Of a DNA stretch of 64,000 bases, positions 1 to 7,803 are shown piece after piece. How positions within the stretch are numbered: position 1 is the first letter of the stretch; each line of letters begins with the position of its first letter. Source of the DNA: CBDEVH01 sp965243565 (GTDB lineage: Bacteria > Pseudomonadota > Gammaproteobacteria > Tethybacterales > Persebacteraceae). Where the stretch lies: assembly GCA_965243565.1 (NCBI GenBank), contig OZ251571.1, positions 310,001-374,000 on the forward strand, written 5' to 3'. A program made the position numbers and the translations under genes. Under the pieces are notes generated by a model, which made no database searches, was not told where the DNA came from, and worked only from the letters and a program-made list of their open reading frames with translations.

Positions 1-1
1 T

Positions 2-1975
2 TCTAATGCTAAGGCAATTAAAAAATTGAAAGAAATTAAAGATGGAAAATCTTTAATCTACAACCAATATAACTCGTATGTTGCTATGGTGATTGATGGT
101 GATATTAAACGTGCGAGTGATTTATATAAAACGATGTCCAAAAAATATAACAATCAACCTCATTTTTACACGATGTATGGTAATTCGATTGTTGCTTTGG
201 CAGATGGGGACTATCCTTTAGACGAAGTTATTCCGATTTATGAAGAAGCTATTCAAGGTAATCCGAACAATCCAGTGACTCTGAATAATCTTTTGCATTT
301 TTATTTATACTTAGGAAAAATAAAACTCGCGGAATCTTTGATTAATGAAAGCAATGCCAATAAAAAAAATAGTGGCACAAAATTAACTATGAACAAAGCA
401 TTGCTTGATATTTTCACCGGTAAAAATGAAGATGCAGAATTTAAATTATTTTCGGTGAGCAATAAAAAAGGAGAAGATGTATCCTTTGTTTATGATGCAT
501 TAATTTATGTCGTTATTAGTAAAGGTGAGATAAGTAAAGGTATTTCATTGTTAAAAAAATCGGCACAAGAAACTGTTGATACGCCTGAACTTCGATTAAA
601 AATCGCTGACTTATTTGATAAACGCCCTCAACCATTTTTGGTAGTGGAAGAGTTAGAGAGTGCTTATAGAAAGTTTCCTAATAGTAAAGAAATAGGTGTA
701 AGGTTGCTTTTTGAGTATGCAAGAAGAAATAACATAAAAGAATTTAATAAAAATTTAAATGCAACGCCGATAGAAGTTAGTGATAACCATTACATGGTTG
801 CATTGGCAAAGGCAATCGTTGAATCTGATATGGCTAGAAGTCTTGATCATTTTTATACTGCCTACGGCAGGGCGACGGATGTACAATCAAAAAATAGAGT
901 ATTAACATTTTGGGCAAGAAGATTGCTTGAACAACAGGGATCGATGGAGCAAATGGAAGATGCATATCAATTTTTTGAAGAGGTGAATGAAGAAAATTTT
1001 TCCACCGAAATAGAGATTATTAGTTCACGAATTCTTCAGCGTATTAATAAAATATCAAAGTCTAAACAGGCCAAACTAATCGATCTCGCGAAATCACTTA
1101 TTGACAAAGGATCTCCTATAAGCCCAGATTTTAAACTTGATTTGGGTTGGATTTTATTGTCGAGTGGTGAAAAAGAAATAGCCAATGAAATAGCCGACAA
1201 TATTGCGGGTAAACTGCCTAATAATGATCGCTATACCATGATTAAAAAAGCGTTAGAAAGAGTGGATGCAGTGGCAGGGGTAGAGGTAGTTGAAGAAACG
1301 GAAGAAAATTATGAATTGCTTGACTTATTGGGAGGGCTAAATACTGAAGAACTTGAAAAAAGACTGTCAAAAGCCCTTGCAAAAAATGATTATACCGTTG
1401 CGATTGCAATATACACACGATTAATCGACGAAGGTAGCACGACAAAACCTGCTTTAACGTATCAAAACAGAGGTGCTTTATATCTAAAAAATGAAGATTA
1501 CGAGAGCGCTCAAAAAGATTTCAAAAAAGCCTTTGACCTGGGTGAGTTGAGTGATACGCAAATTGAATCAATTTTGTATAATTCCAGTTATGCGTTGTCT
1601 AAATTAAAAAAATACAAAAAAGCACGTGAAGCAATCATCAAAGCATTAGAAATACAGCCAGATAATATTCAATACCTTATTTTATTGGCCTTTATTGATA
1701 ACCGCATTCCAGACAATGTTGAAATATTAATAAAAACGTATTTAAAACTAATTAAATTGCAACCAAAAGGGGCACAATATTATATTGCCTTGTCTAAAAT
1801 TTATAATAAGACTGGAGAATTGAAAAAAGTGACTAATATTTTAAATAAAGGAATTGGTCAGATGCCAAGAAATACTACTTTGTATAAAAGGTTAAGTGAT
1901 GTTTATACGCTTAGAGGTGATATTGAAAAAGCAAAAGAATATTCAGATATTCTTAAAGTGTTACAACAACAATAA
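2..1975 (+). CDS. TPR-repeat protein, 5' end outside the window
   Basis: The reading frame is open to the left edge of the window, so the true start lies upstream. The first in-frame start-like codon (TTG at 26) is unlikely to be the real one, because codons before it continue the same lysine-rich helical pattern. At least 657 residues are helical and low in cysteine, with recognisable tetratricopeptide repeats that are clearest in the last 200 residues (for example YQNRGALYLKNEDYESAQKDF and the repeat ending ALEIQPDN). TPR proteins are scaffolds for protein-protein contact. Large ones of this kind are found in exopolysaccharide export and surface-assembly systems, but nothing here fixes the role. 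It is followed by a desaturase gene after 48 bases. The TPR fold is sure; the function is unknown. Confidence 0.75.
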   Translation, partial: SNAKAIKKLKEIKDGKSLIYNQYNSYVAMVIDGDIKRASDLYKTMSKKYNNQPHFYTMYGNSIVALADGDYPLDEVIPIYEEAIQGNPNNPVTLNNLLHFYLYLGKIKLAESLINESNANKKNSGTKLTMNKALLDIFTGKNEDAEFKLFSVSNKKGEDVSFVYDALIYVVISKGEISKGISLLKKSAQETVDTPELRLKIADLFDKRPQPFLVVEELESAYRKFPNSKEIGVRLLFEYARRNNIKEFNKNLNATPIEVSDNHYMVALAKAIVESDMARSLDHFYTAYGRATDVQSKNRVLTFWARRLLEQQGSMEQMEDAYQFFEEVNEENFSTEIEIISSRILQRINKISKSKQAKLIDLAKSLIDKGSPISPDFKLDLGWILLSSGEKEIANEIADNIAGKLPNNDRYTMIKKALERVDAVAGVEVVEETEENYELLDLLGGLNTEELEKRLSKALAKNDYTVAIAIYTRLIDEGSTTKPALTYQNRGALYLKNEDYESAQKDFKKAFDLGELSDTQIESILYNSSYALSKLKKYKKAREAIIKALEIQPDNIQYLILLAFIDNRIPDNVEILIKTYLKLIKLQPKGAQYYIALSKIYNKTGELKKVTNILNKGIGQMPRNTTLYKRLSDVYTLRGDIEKAKEYSDILKVLQQQ

Positions 1976-2023
1976 GGCAATTAAAAAGAAATATGTTTTT
2001 AAAAAATAGAATATAAAATAATT

Positions 2024-3223
2024 ATGATAGAACAATTTTTATGGGGAAGTTACAGTTTGCAATGGTGGCAATATGTTGTCATTGTCCTAGTATTCACTCA
2101 TGTTACAATCGCCGCTGTGACTATCTTTTTACATCGTTGTCAGGCGCATCGCTCGGTTGATTTACATCCCGTTGTTTCTCATTTTTTTCGCTATTGGCTG
2201 TGGCTTACAACAGGCATGGTAACAAAAGAATGGACAGCAATTCATCGCAAACATCACGCTAAAACCGAAACAGAAGAAGATCCACACAGCCCTCAAATTC
2301 ATGGTATAGCCAGTATATTGTGGGGGGGCGTAATTCACTATACCAAAGAGGCAAAAAATAAAGAAACCATTGAACGTTATGGGCATGGTACACCGAATGA
2401 TTGGCTAGAAAAAAACATATATTCTAAGCACCCAATAATAGGAGTTACCCTAATGGCTTTTATTAATGTAGGGTTATTTGGTTTTGTTATTGGTATGACA
2501 ATGTGGACAGTGCAAATGATATGGATACCATTTTTTGCAGCTGGTGTTATCAATGGCATCGGTCATTATTGGGGCTATCGTAACTTTCATCCACAAGATG
2601 AAAGCCGTAATATTGTTCCGCTCGGGTTACTTATAGGCGGAGAAGAATTACACAACAATCATCATGCTTTTCCTACATCAGCACGGTTATCTAATCGATG
2701 GTACGAATTTGATGTTGGTTGGATGTATATTTTTATATTACAAAAATTAAAGCTAGCAACAGTAAAAAGAATAGCCCCACGCTTATTATCGATTGATAGT
2801 CGAGCCACCTGTGATCTTGATATGCTTCAATCAATTATAGCCAATCGACTGGAGATCATGTCGCGTTTTGCTGATATTGTTAAAAATGCCTGCCATAAAG
2901 AATTACAGCAGTTTAAATCACAAGAAAAAAACATTGTATCGCCATCTATGACAACCATTACCAATGTGTTGCATGGCATGGAAAAACGCCTGACAACACT
3001 TGACTATGATTCGATTAAACAATTGAGTAATCACCGTCCTGTGATGTCAAAGATTTTTCAAATGCGTGATGACTTGGTTTCGCTATGGGAAGATGAGACT
3101 GCCAACTCTGATGTTTTAGTTGAGCGTTTGCGCTTATGGTGTCAAAATGCAGAAGCAGGCAACATCGAATCACTCCAACAGTTTGCGCGAGATTTGCGCG
3201 GTTATAGCGTTGCCAAAGTTTAG
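2024..3223 (+). CDS. Membrane fatty acid desaturase (acyl-CoA/acyl-lipid delta-9 type)
   Basis: This is a 399-residue integral membrane di-iron enzyme that would introduce a cis double bond into saturated acyl chains, adjusting membrane fluidity. All three histidine boxes are present: HRCQAHR at residues 37-43, HRKHH at 74-78, and HNNHH near residue 212. The boxes are separated by hydrophobic segments at about 15-35, 55-65 and 140-180. The final 130 residues are a soluble helical extension, which is also seen in proteobacterial delta-9 desaturases of about 390 residues. The ATG start lies close to the first membrane segment. The gene ends 27 bases before the glyoxalase gene on the same strand. 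Whether the substrate is acyl-CoA or phospholipid cannot be read from the sequence. Confidence 0.9.
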   Translation: MIEQFLWGSYSLQWWQYVVIVLVFTHVTIAAVTIFLHRCQAHRSVDLHPVVSHFFRYWLWLTTGMVTKEWTAIHRKHHAKTETEEDPHSPQIHGIASILWGGVIHYTKEAKNKETIERYGHGTPNDWLEKNIYSKHPIIGVTLMAFINVGLFGFVIGMTMWTVQMIWIPFFAAGVINGIGHYWGYRNFHPQDESRNIVPLGLLIGGEELHNNHHAFPTSARLSNRWYEFDVGWMYIFILQKLKLATVKRIAPRLLSIDSRATCDLDMLQSIIANRLEIMSRFADIVKNACHKELQQFKSQEKNIVSPSMTTITNVLHGMEKRLTTLDYDSIKQLSNHRPVMSKIFQMRDDLVSLWEDETANSDVLVERLRLWCQNAEAGNIESLQQFARDLRGYSVAKV

Positions 3224-3250
3224 ATAGAGTTTTTTTAAAAAACACGTTCC

Positions 3251-3688
3251 TTGCAGTACTTACATACCATGATACGTGTTTCTTCTATTGAAGAAACACT
3301 GGATTTCTTTTGTGGAAAATTGGGCATGAAAGAACTCAGAAGAAAAGAATCCGAACAAGGCAGATACACATTAATATTTTTGGTGGCAAGTGCCGACTTT
3401 GCCAATACCGAGCAATCATCACCTCTTTTAGAATTAACTTATAATTGGGATGCCCAAGCGTATGCCGATGGAAGAAACTTTGGACATTTGGCTTTTAGTG
3501 TTGAAAATATTTATGATTTTTGTCAAAAGCTATTAACAGCAGGAGTGACTATTAACCGCCCACCGCGTGATGGGCGTATGGCTTTTATTAAATCACCAGA
3601 TGGTATTTCTATTGAACTGCTTCAGCAGGGCGATGCGTTGCATGTGGCTGAACCTTGGAGTTTAATGGAGAATACAGGGACATGGTAA
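3251..3688 (+). CDS. gloA: Lactoylglutathione lyase (glyoxalase I), VOC family
   Basis: Glyoxalase I converts the hemithioacetal of methylglyoxal and glutathione to S-lactoylglutathione, the first step of methylglyoxal detoxification in the cytosol. The protein is 145 residues, the size of the bacterial Ni-dependent form. The expected metal ligands are visible: His5 in YLHTM, Glu in LELTYNW, His in FGHLAFSV and Glu in SIELLQ. The start is TTG at 3251. Beginning at the next ATG (3269) would remove His5, so the TTG is preferred. The gene follows the desaturase on the same strand and converges with the lytic transglycosylase gene. The family is clear. Specificity for glutathione follows from similarity to GloA rather than proof. 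Confidence 0.87.
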   Translation: MQYLHTMIRVSSIEETLDFFCGKLGMKELRRKESEQGRYTLIFLVASADFANTEQSSPLLELTYNWDAQAYADGRNFGHLAFSVENIYDFCQKLLTAGVTINRPPRDGRMAFIKSPDGISIELLQQGDALHVAEPWSLMENTGTW

Positions 3689-3716
3689 ATGGCAATGGCT
3701 GATGGTTATTTATAGA

Positions 3717-4325
3717 CTACTCCCACTGCCAATAATCGTTATATTTTTTAAGCACTAACTTGGGGTACTTTAATTTTCCTAACGAACCGTTGTATCGGGC
3801 AAGTGCTCGTACAACATTGCCGTTTTCTATGTCTAAGTAGTGCCTAAATATAACACTACCGTATCTTAAATTGGTTCGCAATGCAAAAAGATTATGGGCG
3901 TTGGTATCGCCAATGGTCTTTACCCAGAACGGCATTACTTGCATATAACCTCGTGCGCTAACGCTGGATATAGCGTACTGGCGAAAAGCGGATTCGACAT
4001 GGATAATAGACAACATAATTTGTGAAGAAATACCTGCACGTGTGGCTTCATAATGAACGGCAGATAAAAAATCACGCTGTGTTTTTTTATCACGTAATAC
4101 TGAATTTTGCGGGAGAATTTTATTTAAACTGGAAGACATATCGTTTAACCAACGTTCTTGTTCGGCAGTTGAATCAAAGAACAAAGTACTGGGACCGGTA
4201 TGGCTAACATAACCACGCATATAAGTTTTAATACTGTCGCTTAAGGCTTCTTCTTTTTGATTGGCATGGGCAGTGGTAAGGCACAGCAATAAAAAAAATA
4301 AAGATATTAAATATTTTACAAACAT
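3717..4325 (-). CDS. Exported lytic transglycosylase, SLT domain
   Basis: A 202-residue protein with an N-terminal signal peptide (cleavage probably after AHA, residues 19-21) and a C-terminal SLT goose-lysozyme-like domain from about residue 90. Catalytic Glu111 lies in IIHVESAF, followed by the family's S-x-ARGYMQVMP motif, so the enzyme should cleave peptidoglycan glycan strands in the periplasm. It lacks the superhelical domain of Slt70 and is closer in size to small pilus- or secretion-associated transglycosylases. It is two bases downstream of gph on the same strand and probably co-transcribed with rpe-gph. A link to the pilus locus 8 kb away is possible but not shown. Confidence 0.87.
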   Translation of the reverse strand: MFVKYLISLFFLLLCLTTAHANQKEEALSDSIKTYMRGYVSHTGPSTLFFDSTAEQERWLNDMSSSLNKILPQNSVLRDKKTQRDFLSAVHYEATRAGISSQIMLSIIHVESAFRQYAISSVSARGYMQVMPFWVKTIGDTNAHNLFALRTNLRYGSVIFRHYLDIENGNVVRALARYNGSLGKLKYPKLVLKKYNDYWQWE

Positions 4326-4327
4326 AG

Positions 4328-4987
4328 TTATAACTGCGGCAGTAATTTGGGCAAATAATCAATAAGCAGATGAGAAGGCGGAAACGCTTGTTTATCCCTA
4401 TGGTAACCATACGATACAATAAAACAACGTGTGCCTGCTGTTTGAGCGGCTTTACTATCAGCAAGCGAATCGCCCACCATAACACACTGTTTGATATTAA
4501 CATTAAGCACCGCAGCCGCATAATTAAGCGGTTCTGGATTGGGTTTTTTATAGTTCGAACTATCGCCACAATGGATATAATGAAAATAATGTCTGAGCTG
4601 ACATGCTTCGAGCAATGGCAATGTAAATTGAATTGGCTTATTGGTAATACAAGCAAGTTTTATAGATTGTTGTTGGCAGTGCCTTAAGGTTTCGTAAACA
4701 CCGTCATAAATGGCAGAACCTTGTTGACTTTTTTGTGCGTACTGTTGCATGATTAATTGCTTGGCTTGTTGAAACAGCTGGTCGGTAGGCTCACCCCACC
4801 ATTGTTGGGTGAGCATGCGTTTAATAAATCGATTCATACCGTCCCCTATGTATTGGCGTGCATTGTCAAAAGAGGGTTGGGCAATGGCGAGTGTATTGAG
4901 TGCTATAGTGGCGGCATTATAAATGTCGGGTGCTGTATCTAGCAAAGTTCCATCTAAATCAAAAAAAACAGCGGTGGTTTTAGGCAC
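4328..4987 (-). CDS. gph: Phosphoglycolate phosphatase, HAD superfamily
   Basis: This HAD hydrolase removes phosphate from 2-phosphoglycolate, which arises during repair of oxidised DNA ends and from Rubisco oxygenation. HAD motif I (FFDLDGT) is at residues 8-14. The later CITNKP (motif II), the lysine of NYKKPNPEP and VMVGDS (motifs III and IV) complete the active site. The start chosen is GTG at 4987, which overlaps the last 8 bases of rpe and puts motif I at its usual distance from the N-terminus. A longer frame reaching to 5107 would run inside rpe and add residues unlike the family. Length is 219 residues, close to other Gph proteins. The rpe-gph pairing supports the name. Confidence 0.87.
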   Translation of the reverse strand: MPKTTAVFFDLDGTLLDTAPDIYNAATIALNTLAIAQPSFDNARQYIGDGMNRFIKRMLTQQWWGEPTDQLFQQAKQLIMQQYAQKSQQGSAIYDGVYETLRHCQQQSIKLACITNKPIQFTLPLLEACQLRHYFHYIHCGDSSNYKKPNPEPLNYAAAVLNVNIKQCVMVGDSLADSKAAQTAGTRCFIVSYGYHRDKQAFPPSHLLIDYLPKLLPQL

Positions 4988-5639
4988 TTCTAATATTGGT
5001 GATGCTGGTAGCGTAATCTGGCGTATTAAAAACAGCGTTGCCTGCGACAAAGGTATCAGCCCCTGCTTCACGGCACAAAGCCGCCGTTGCTGGCGTAATG
5101 CCGCCATCTACTTGTAAGCGAATGGGCTTTTGAGAGTGGTCGATGATGCTACGTAACTGTTCAATTTTAGGCAGCATGGCATTAATAAATGTTTGAGACG
5201 CAAAACCTGGGTTGACCGTCATAACAAGCACCAAATCAACATGTTCCAGTAAGTATTCGATATGAGAAAAAGAAAGCGATGGATTTAAGGCAATGCCGAC
5301 TTTTATGTTGTGGTTTTTAATGGTTGAGATAGTACGATGAGCATGAGGGGTACTATCGGGATGAAAAGTGATTTGATAGGCACCTGCATTGACAAACGGC
5401 TCAATCAATGAATCAACATTTTCTGTCATTAGATGAACATCAATAGGCAGTTTAGTGCGTTTTTTTAAACTTCTGCATACGACAGGACCAAAACTTAGAT
5501 TCGGCACATAATGATTATCCATGACATCAAAATGTAACCAATCAGCACCGGCGACTTCTACATCGGCAACTTCTTGCCCAAGTTGACAAAAATCGGCAGA
5601 AAGAATACTAGGGGCTATAATGGTTTGTTGTTGTGTCAT
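4980..5639 (-). CDS. rpe: Ribulose-phosphate 3-epimerase
   Basis: Interconverts ribulose 5-phosphate and xylulose 5-phosphate in the pentose phosphate pathway. The protein is a 219-residue TIM barrel with the family signatures APSILSADF near the N-terminus, HFDVMDNHYVPNLSFGP around residues 35-51, TVNPGFASQTF, and the C-terminal phosphate-binding loops VDGGI and AGADTFVAGNAVF. The catalytic aspartates (in DVMD and VDGG) and the metal-ligand histidines are in place. It is the first gene of a minus-strand unit rpe-gph-transglycosylase, and its stop overlaps the start of gph. The upstream region is divergent with the MidA-like gene. Confidence 0.95.
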   Translation of the reverse strand: MTQQQTIIAPSILSADFCQLGQEVADVEVAGADWLHFDVMDNHYVPNLSFGPVVCRSLKKRTKLPIDVHLMTENVDSLIEPFVNAGAYQITFHPDSTPHAHRTISTIKNHNIKVGIALNPSLSFSHIEYLLEHVDLVLVMTVNPGFASQTFINAMLPKIEQLRSIIDHSQKPIRLQVDGGITPATAALCREAGADTFVAGNAVFNTPDYATSITNIRSA

Positions 5640-5738
5640 TTAATCAAATCTGTTATTATGTTTGGTCGAATAAATAATAAAAGGGTATGTTATCAAATTA
5701 CAAACAAAACCACATTACATTAATACCGATTACGCCTG

Positions 5739-6833
5739 ATGAAAAATACAATATTTGAAATTCTTAATGCAGACAAAGACAGCAGGGGTTGGCTTTCTTT
5801 TGAGCAATTTATGTCCATTGTTCAGCATCATCCTATTTATGGTTATTATGGTCGTGGACAAGTACAAATTGGCAAAGACGGTGATTTTTATACTGCTCCA
5901 ACATTATCACCTTTATTTGGTGAAACCATCGCTATGTTTATTGAGCCAATATTACAAAATCATCGTGGCAACATTTTAGAATTGGGTGCAGGTCAAGGTG
6001 ATTTAGCAGAACAAATACTATCGCAATGGAGCAATCTATATTCGGACCGTCGTTATTATATTTTAGAATTATCGCCGGCTTTAACCATTCGGCAACAGCA
6101 ACGCCTTGCAAAATTTAATCAAGTCGTATGGATACAGCAATTACCCACTGCATTTGTCGGTGCAATTATTGCCAATGAGGTATTTGACAGTGTGCCTTTT
6201 CGTCTATATCGAAAAAATAAAAAACAATGGTTTGAACGCGGTGTACGCATTGAAGGCGAAAAATTGGCTTGGCAAGACACTATTGCCAGTGATGACACAC
6301 ACCAACCCTTGCTTAAAAAAAAATTAGCCGACGGTTATCAGACAGAAATCTCACCTCAAGCCGATGCGTTAATGCACTCGCTTGTTGATGCCCTAAAAGC
6401 GGGCATCATCGTAATAGGAGATTATGGTAGTGATGAAAATAATTACTATCACCCCCACCGTTCAATGGGGACGATGCGTTGCTACCATCAACAAACAACA
6501 GACAACGATCCTTTAAATAATATTGGTAACAAAGATATTACTGCTCACATTAACTTTACGGCAATTGCCAATGCGGGCATCAATGCGGGCAGTCAGCTGC
6601 TAGGTTATATGACCCAAATGCAATTTTTGGCACAAGCGGGGATAACCGAACGGTTATCCACATTACACGACAGCACCACCCAAATTCGCTATTGGCAGCA
6701 GCTGGCGATGGTACAAAAAATACTATCCCCAACAGAAATGGGTGAAACCATCAAATGGATGGTATTTGCAAAAAAAATAGACACAAAAAAATTAGATGAT
6801 TTTTTTAGCAATGACAGCCGTCACCACTTATAA
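5739..6833 (+). CDS. SAM-dependent methyltransferase, MidA/NDUFAF7 family
   Basis: A 364-residue protein of the DUF185/MidA family. In mitochondria the relative NDUFAF7 methylates an arginine of complex I; bacterial members are widespread and mostly uncharacterised. The sequence shows the family's N-terminal region (SFEQFMSIVQHHPIYGYYG), the SAM-binding glycine loop ILELGAGQGDLA at about residues 78-90, the IIANEVFDSVPF motif, and the later IGDYG and AHINFTA segments. It stands alone between the divergent rpe unit and the lone prepilin gene. The family assignment is firm. The substrate is unknown. Confidence 0.88.
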   Translation: MKNTIFEILNADKDSRGWLSFEQFMSIVQHHPIYGYYGRGQVQIGKDGDFYTAPTLSPLFGETIAMFIEPILQNHRGNILELGAGQGDLAEQILSQWSNLYSDRRYYILELSPALTIRQQQRLAKFNQVVWIQQLPTAFVGAIIANEVFDSVPFRLYRKNKKQWFERGVRIEGEKLAWQDTIASDDTHQPLLKKKLADGYQTEISPQADALMHSLVDALKAGIIVIGDYGSDENNYYHPHRSMGTMRCYHQQTTDNDPLNNIGNKDITAHINFTAIANAGINAGSQLLGYMTQMQFLAQAGITERLSTLHDSTTQIRYWQQLAMVQKILSPTEMGETIKWMVFAKKIDTKKLDDFFSNDSRHHL

Positions 6834-6915
6834 AGAAAAAAATAGCAAATTAGGTAAAATAATTTTTTAATGTATAATGACGACACTGTCAGCGGTATTT
6901 ATGAGGGATATATTA

Positions 6916-6944
6916 TTCATACGTTACTACTTTTCGTGTATAAT
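6916..6944 (+). promoter_or_regulatory. Candidate sigma-70 promoter of the lone prepilin gene
   Basis: TTCATA and a perfect TATAAT (6939-6944) are separated by 17 bases. This would give a leader of about 45 bases before the prepilin ATG at 6997. A second TATAAT occurs at 6873-6878, just downstream of the midA-like stop. Identified by eye only. Confidence 0.5.
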
Positions 6945-6996
6945 AAAAACCACAGTAGGTATACTGTTTTACAAAAATATAAATGGAGAAAATATT

Positions 6997-7719
6997 ATGA
7001 GAAAAAAACACATAAAAGGGGTAACGCTAGTTGAAATAGCAATCGTCCTTGTAATTATTGGATTGCTTTTAGGTGGTGTTCTTAAAGGCCAAGAATTAAT
7101 CAACAACGCTAAAGTCCGTGCTATCGCAGATAGACAGAATTCACTTAAGGTTGCTTGGTTTGCATTCATTGATAGATTTCAAGCATTGCCGGGTGACTAT
7201 GTCTCTGCTCAGCAATATATTCCGGGTGCGGCAAATGGTGATGGTGATGGATACATTGAAGAAATGGAATCAACTATTGTTATGCAGCATTTGGCAGGTG
7301 CAGGTTACATCCGTTGTCCACAATGTAACGCAGACGTAGCCGAAGCACCTTCTGCCATGAATTCCCTGCAAAACAATTATGGTGGCACGATGTCTATTTG
7401 GGCTGATGGTGTTAACTATGCCTCCGTTGGTGGACCTAACAACAGTCTACGTTTGATGATTCACACCGGACCACGTATTCCAAGTAACATTATTTCTGAA
7501 GTTGATAGAAAATTAGACGATGGTGGTGCTAATACAGGTGATGTGGTATTTAACCAGTACGATCCAGGTGTATTGCCACCAGATGTTGGTCTCTGTACCA
7601 GTAGTGCTGCCGATACGCAAACTGGGGGTACTTTGGCTGATGTCGAAGCTAATTTTTATCGCCATGCTACTGCTACCCCTCCAGTTGAACAAAACTGCGG
7701 TGCATCTGTAAATATATAA
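6997..7719 (+). CDS. Lone type IV prepilin-like protein
   Basis: A 240-residue protein with a class III prepilin signal. The short basic leader MRKKHIKG is followed by VTLVEIAIVLVIIGLLLGG, with glycine at -1 and Glu at +5 of the mature protein. Such proteins are cleaved and N-methylated by prepilin peptidase and assembled into pili or pseudopili. The mature domain has the segment ALPGDY followed by NGDGDG, a CPQC pair, and single cysteines near the C-terminus (GLCTSS and NCG), which could form disulfides. The start at 6997 is chosen because GGAGAA precedes it and because the in-frame upstream extension would bury the leader. A terminator follows at once, so it is monocistronic. It lies about 5 kb from the main pilus locus, and whether it feeds that system is unknown. 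Confidence 0.85.
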   Translation: MRKKHIKGVTLVEIAIVLVIIGLLLGGVLKGQELINNAKVRAIADRQNSLKVAWFAFIDRFQALPGDYVSAQQYIPGAANGDGDGYIEEMESTIVMQHLAGAGYIRCPQCNADVAEAPSAMNSLQNNYGGTMSIWADGVNYASVGGPNNSLRLMIHTGPRIPSNIISEVDRKLDDGGANTGDVVFNQYDPGVLPPDVGLCTSSAADTQTGGTLADVEANFYRHATATPPVEQNCGASVNI

Positions 7720-7749
7720 TCGCATCACTGTATAGTTGCTTTTATTATA

Positions 7750-7783
7750 AAAAGACCTTCATTTTTATGAAGGTCTTTTTTTA
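7750..7783 (+). terminator. Rho-independent terminator after the lone prepilin
   Basis: The arms AAAGACCTTCAT and ATGAAGGTCTTT form a near-perfect stem with a short T loop, followed by a run of T. It ends only about 20 bases before the ATG of the truncated RNase R gene. Confidence 0.85.
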
Positions 7784-7803
7784 TTGATATTTAAAATATT
7801 GTT

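Noticed and set aside
3684..3731. Inverted repeat TGGCAATGG ... CCACTGCCA between gloA and the transglycosylase gene
   Set aside because: It has one mismatch, a long loop and no T-tract, and one arm codes for the end of the transglycosylase; not convincing as a terminator.
4988..5107. An N-terminal extension of gph into rpe
   Set aside because: The added 40 residues are the rpe antiframe and would displace HAD motif I from the N-terminus.
6877..6996. An N-terminal extension of the lone prepilin from ATG 6877
   Set aside because: It would place 40 residues before the short basic leader, has no ribosome site, and overlaps the likely promoter.
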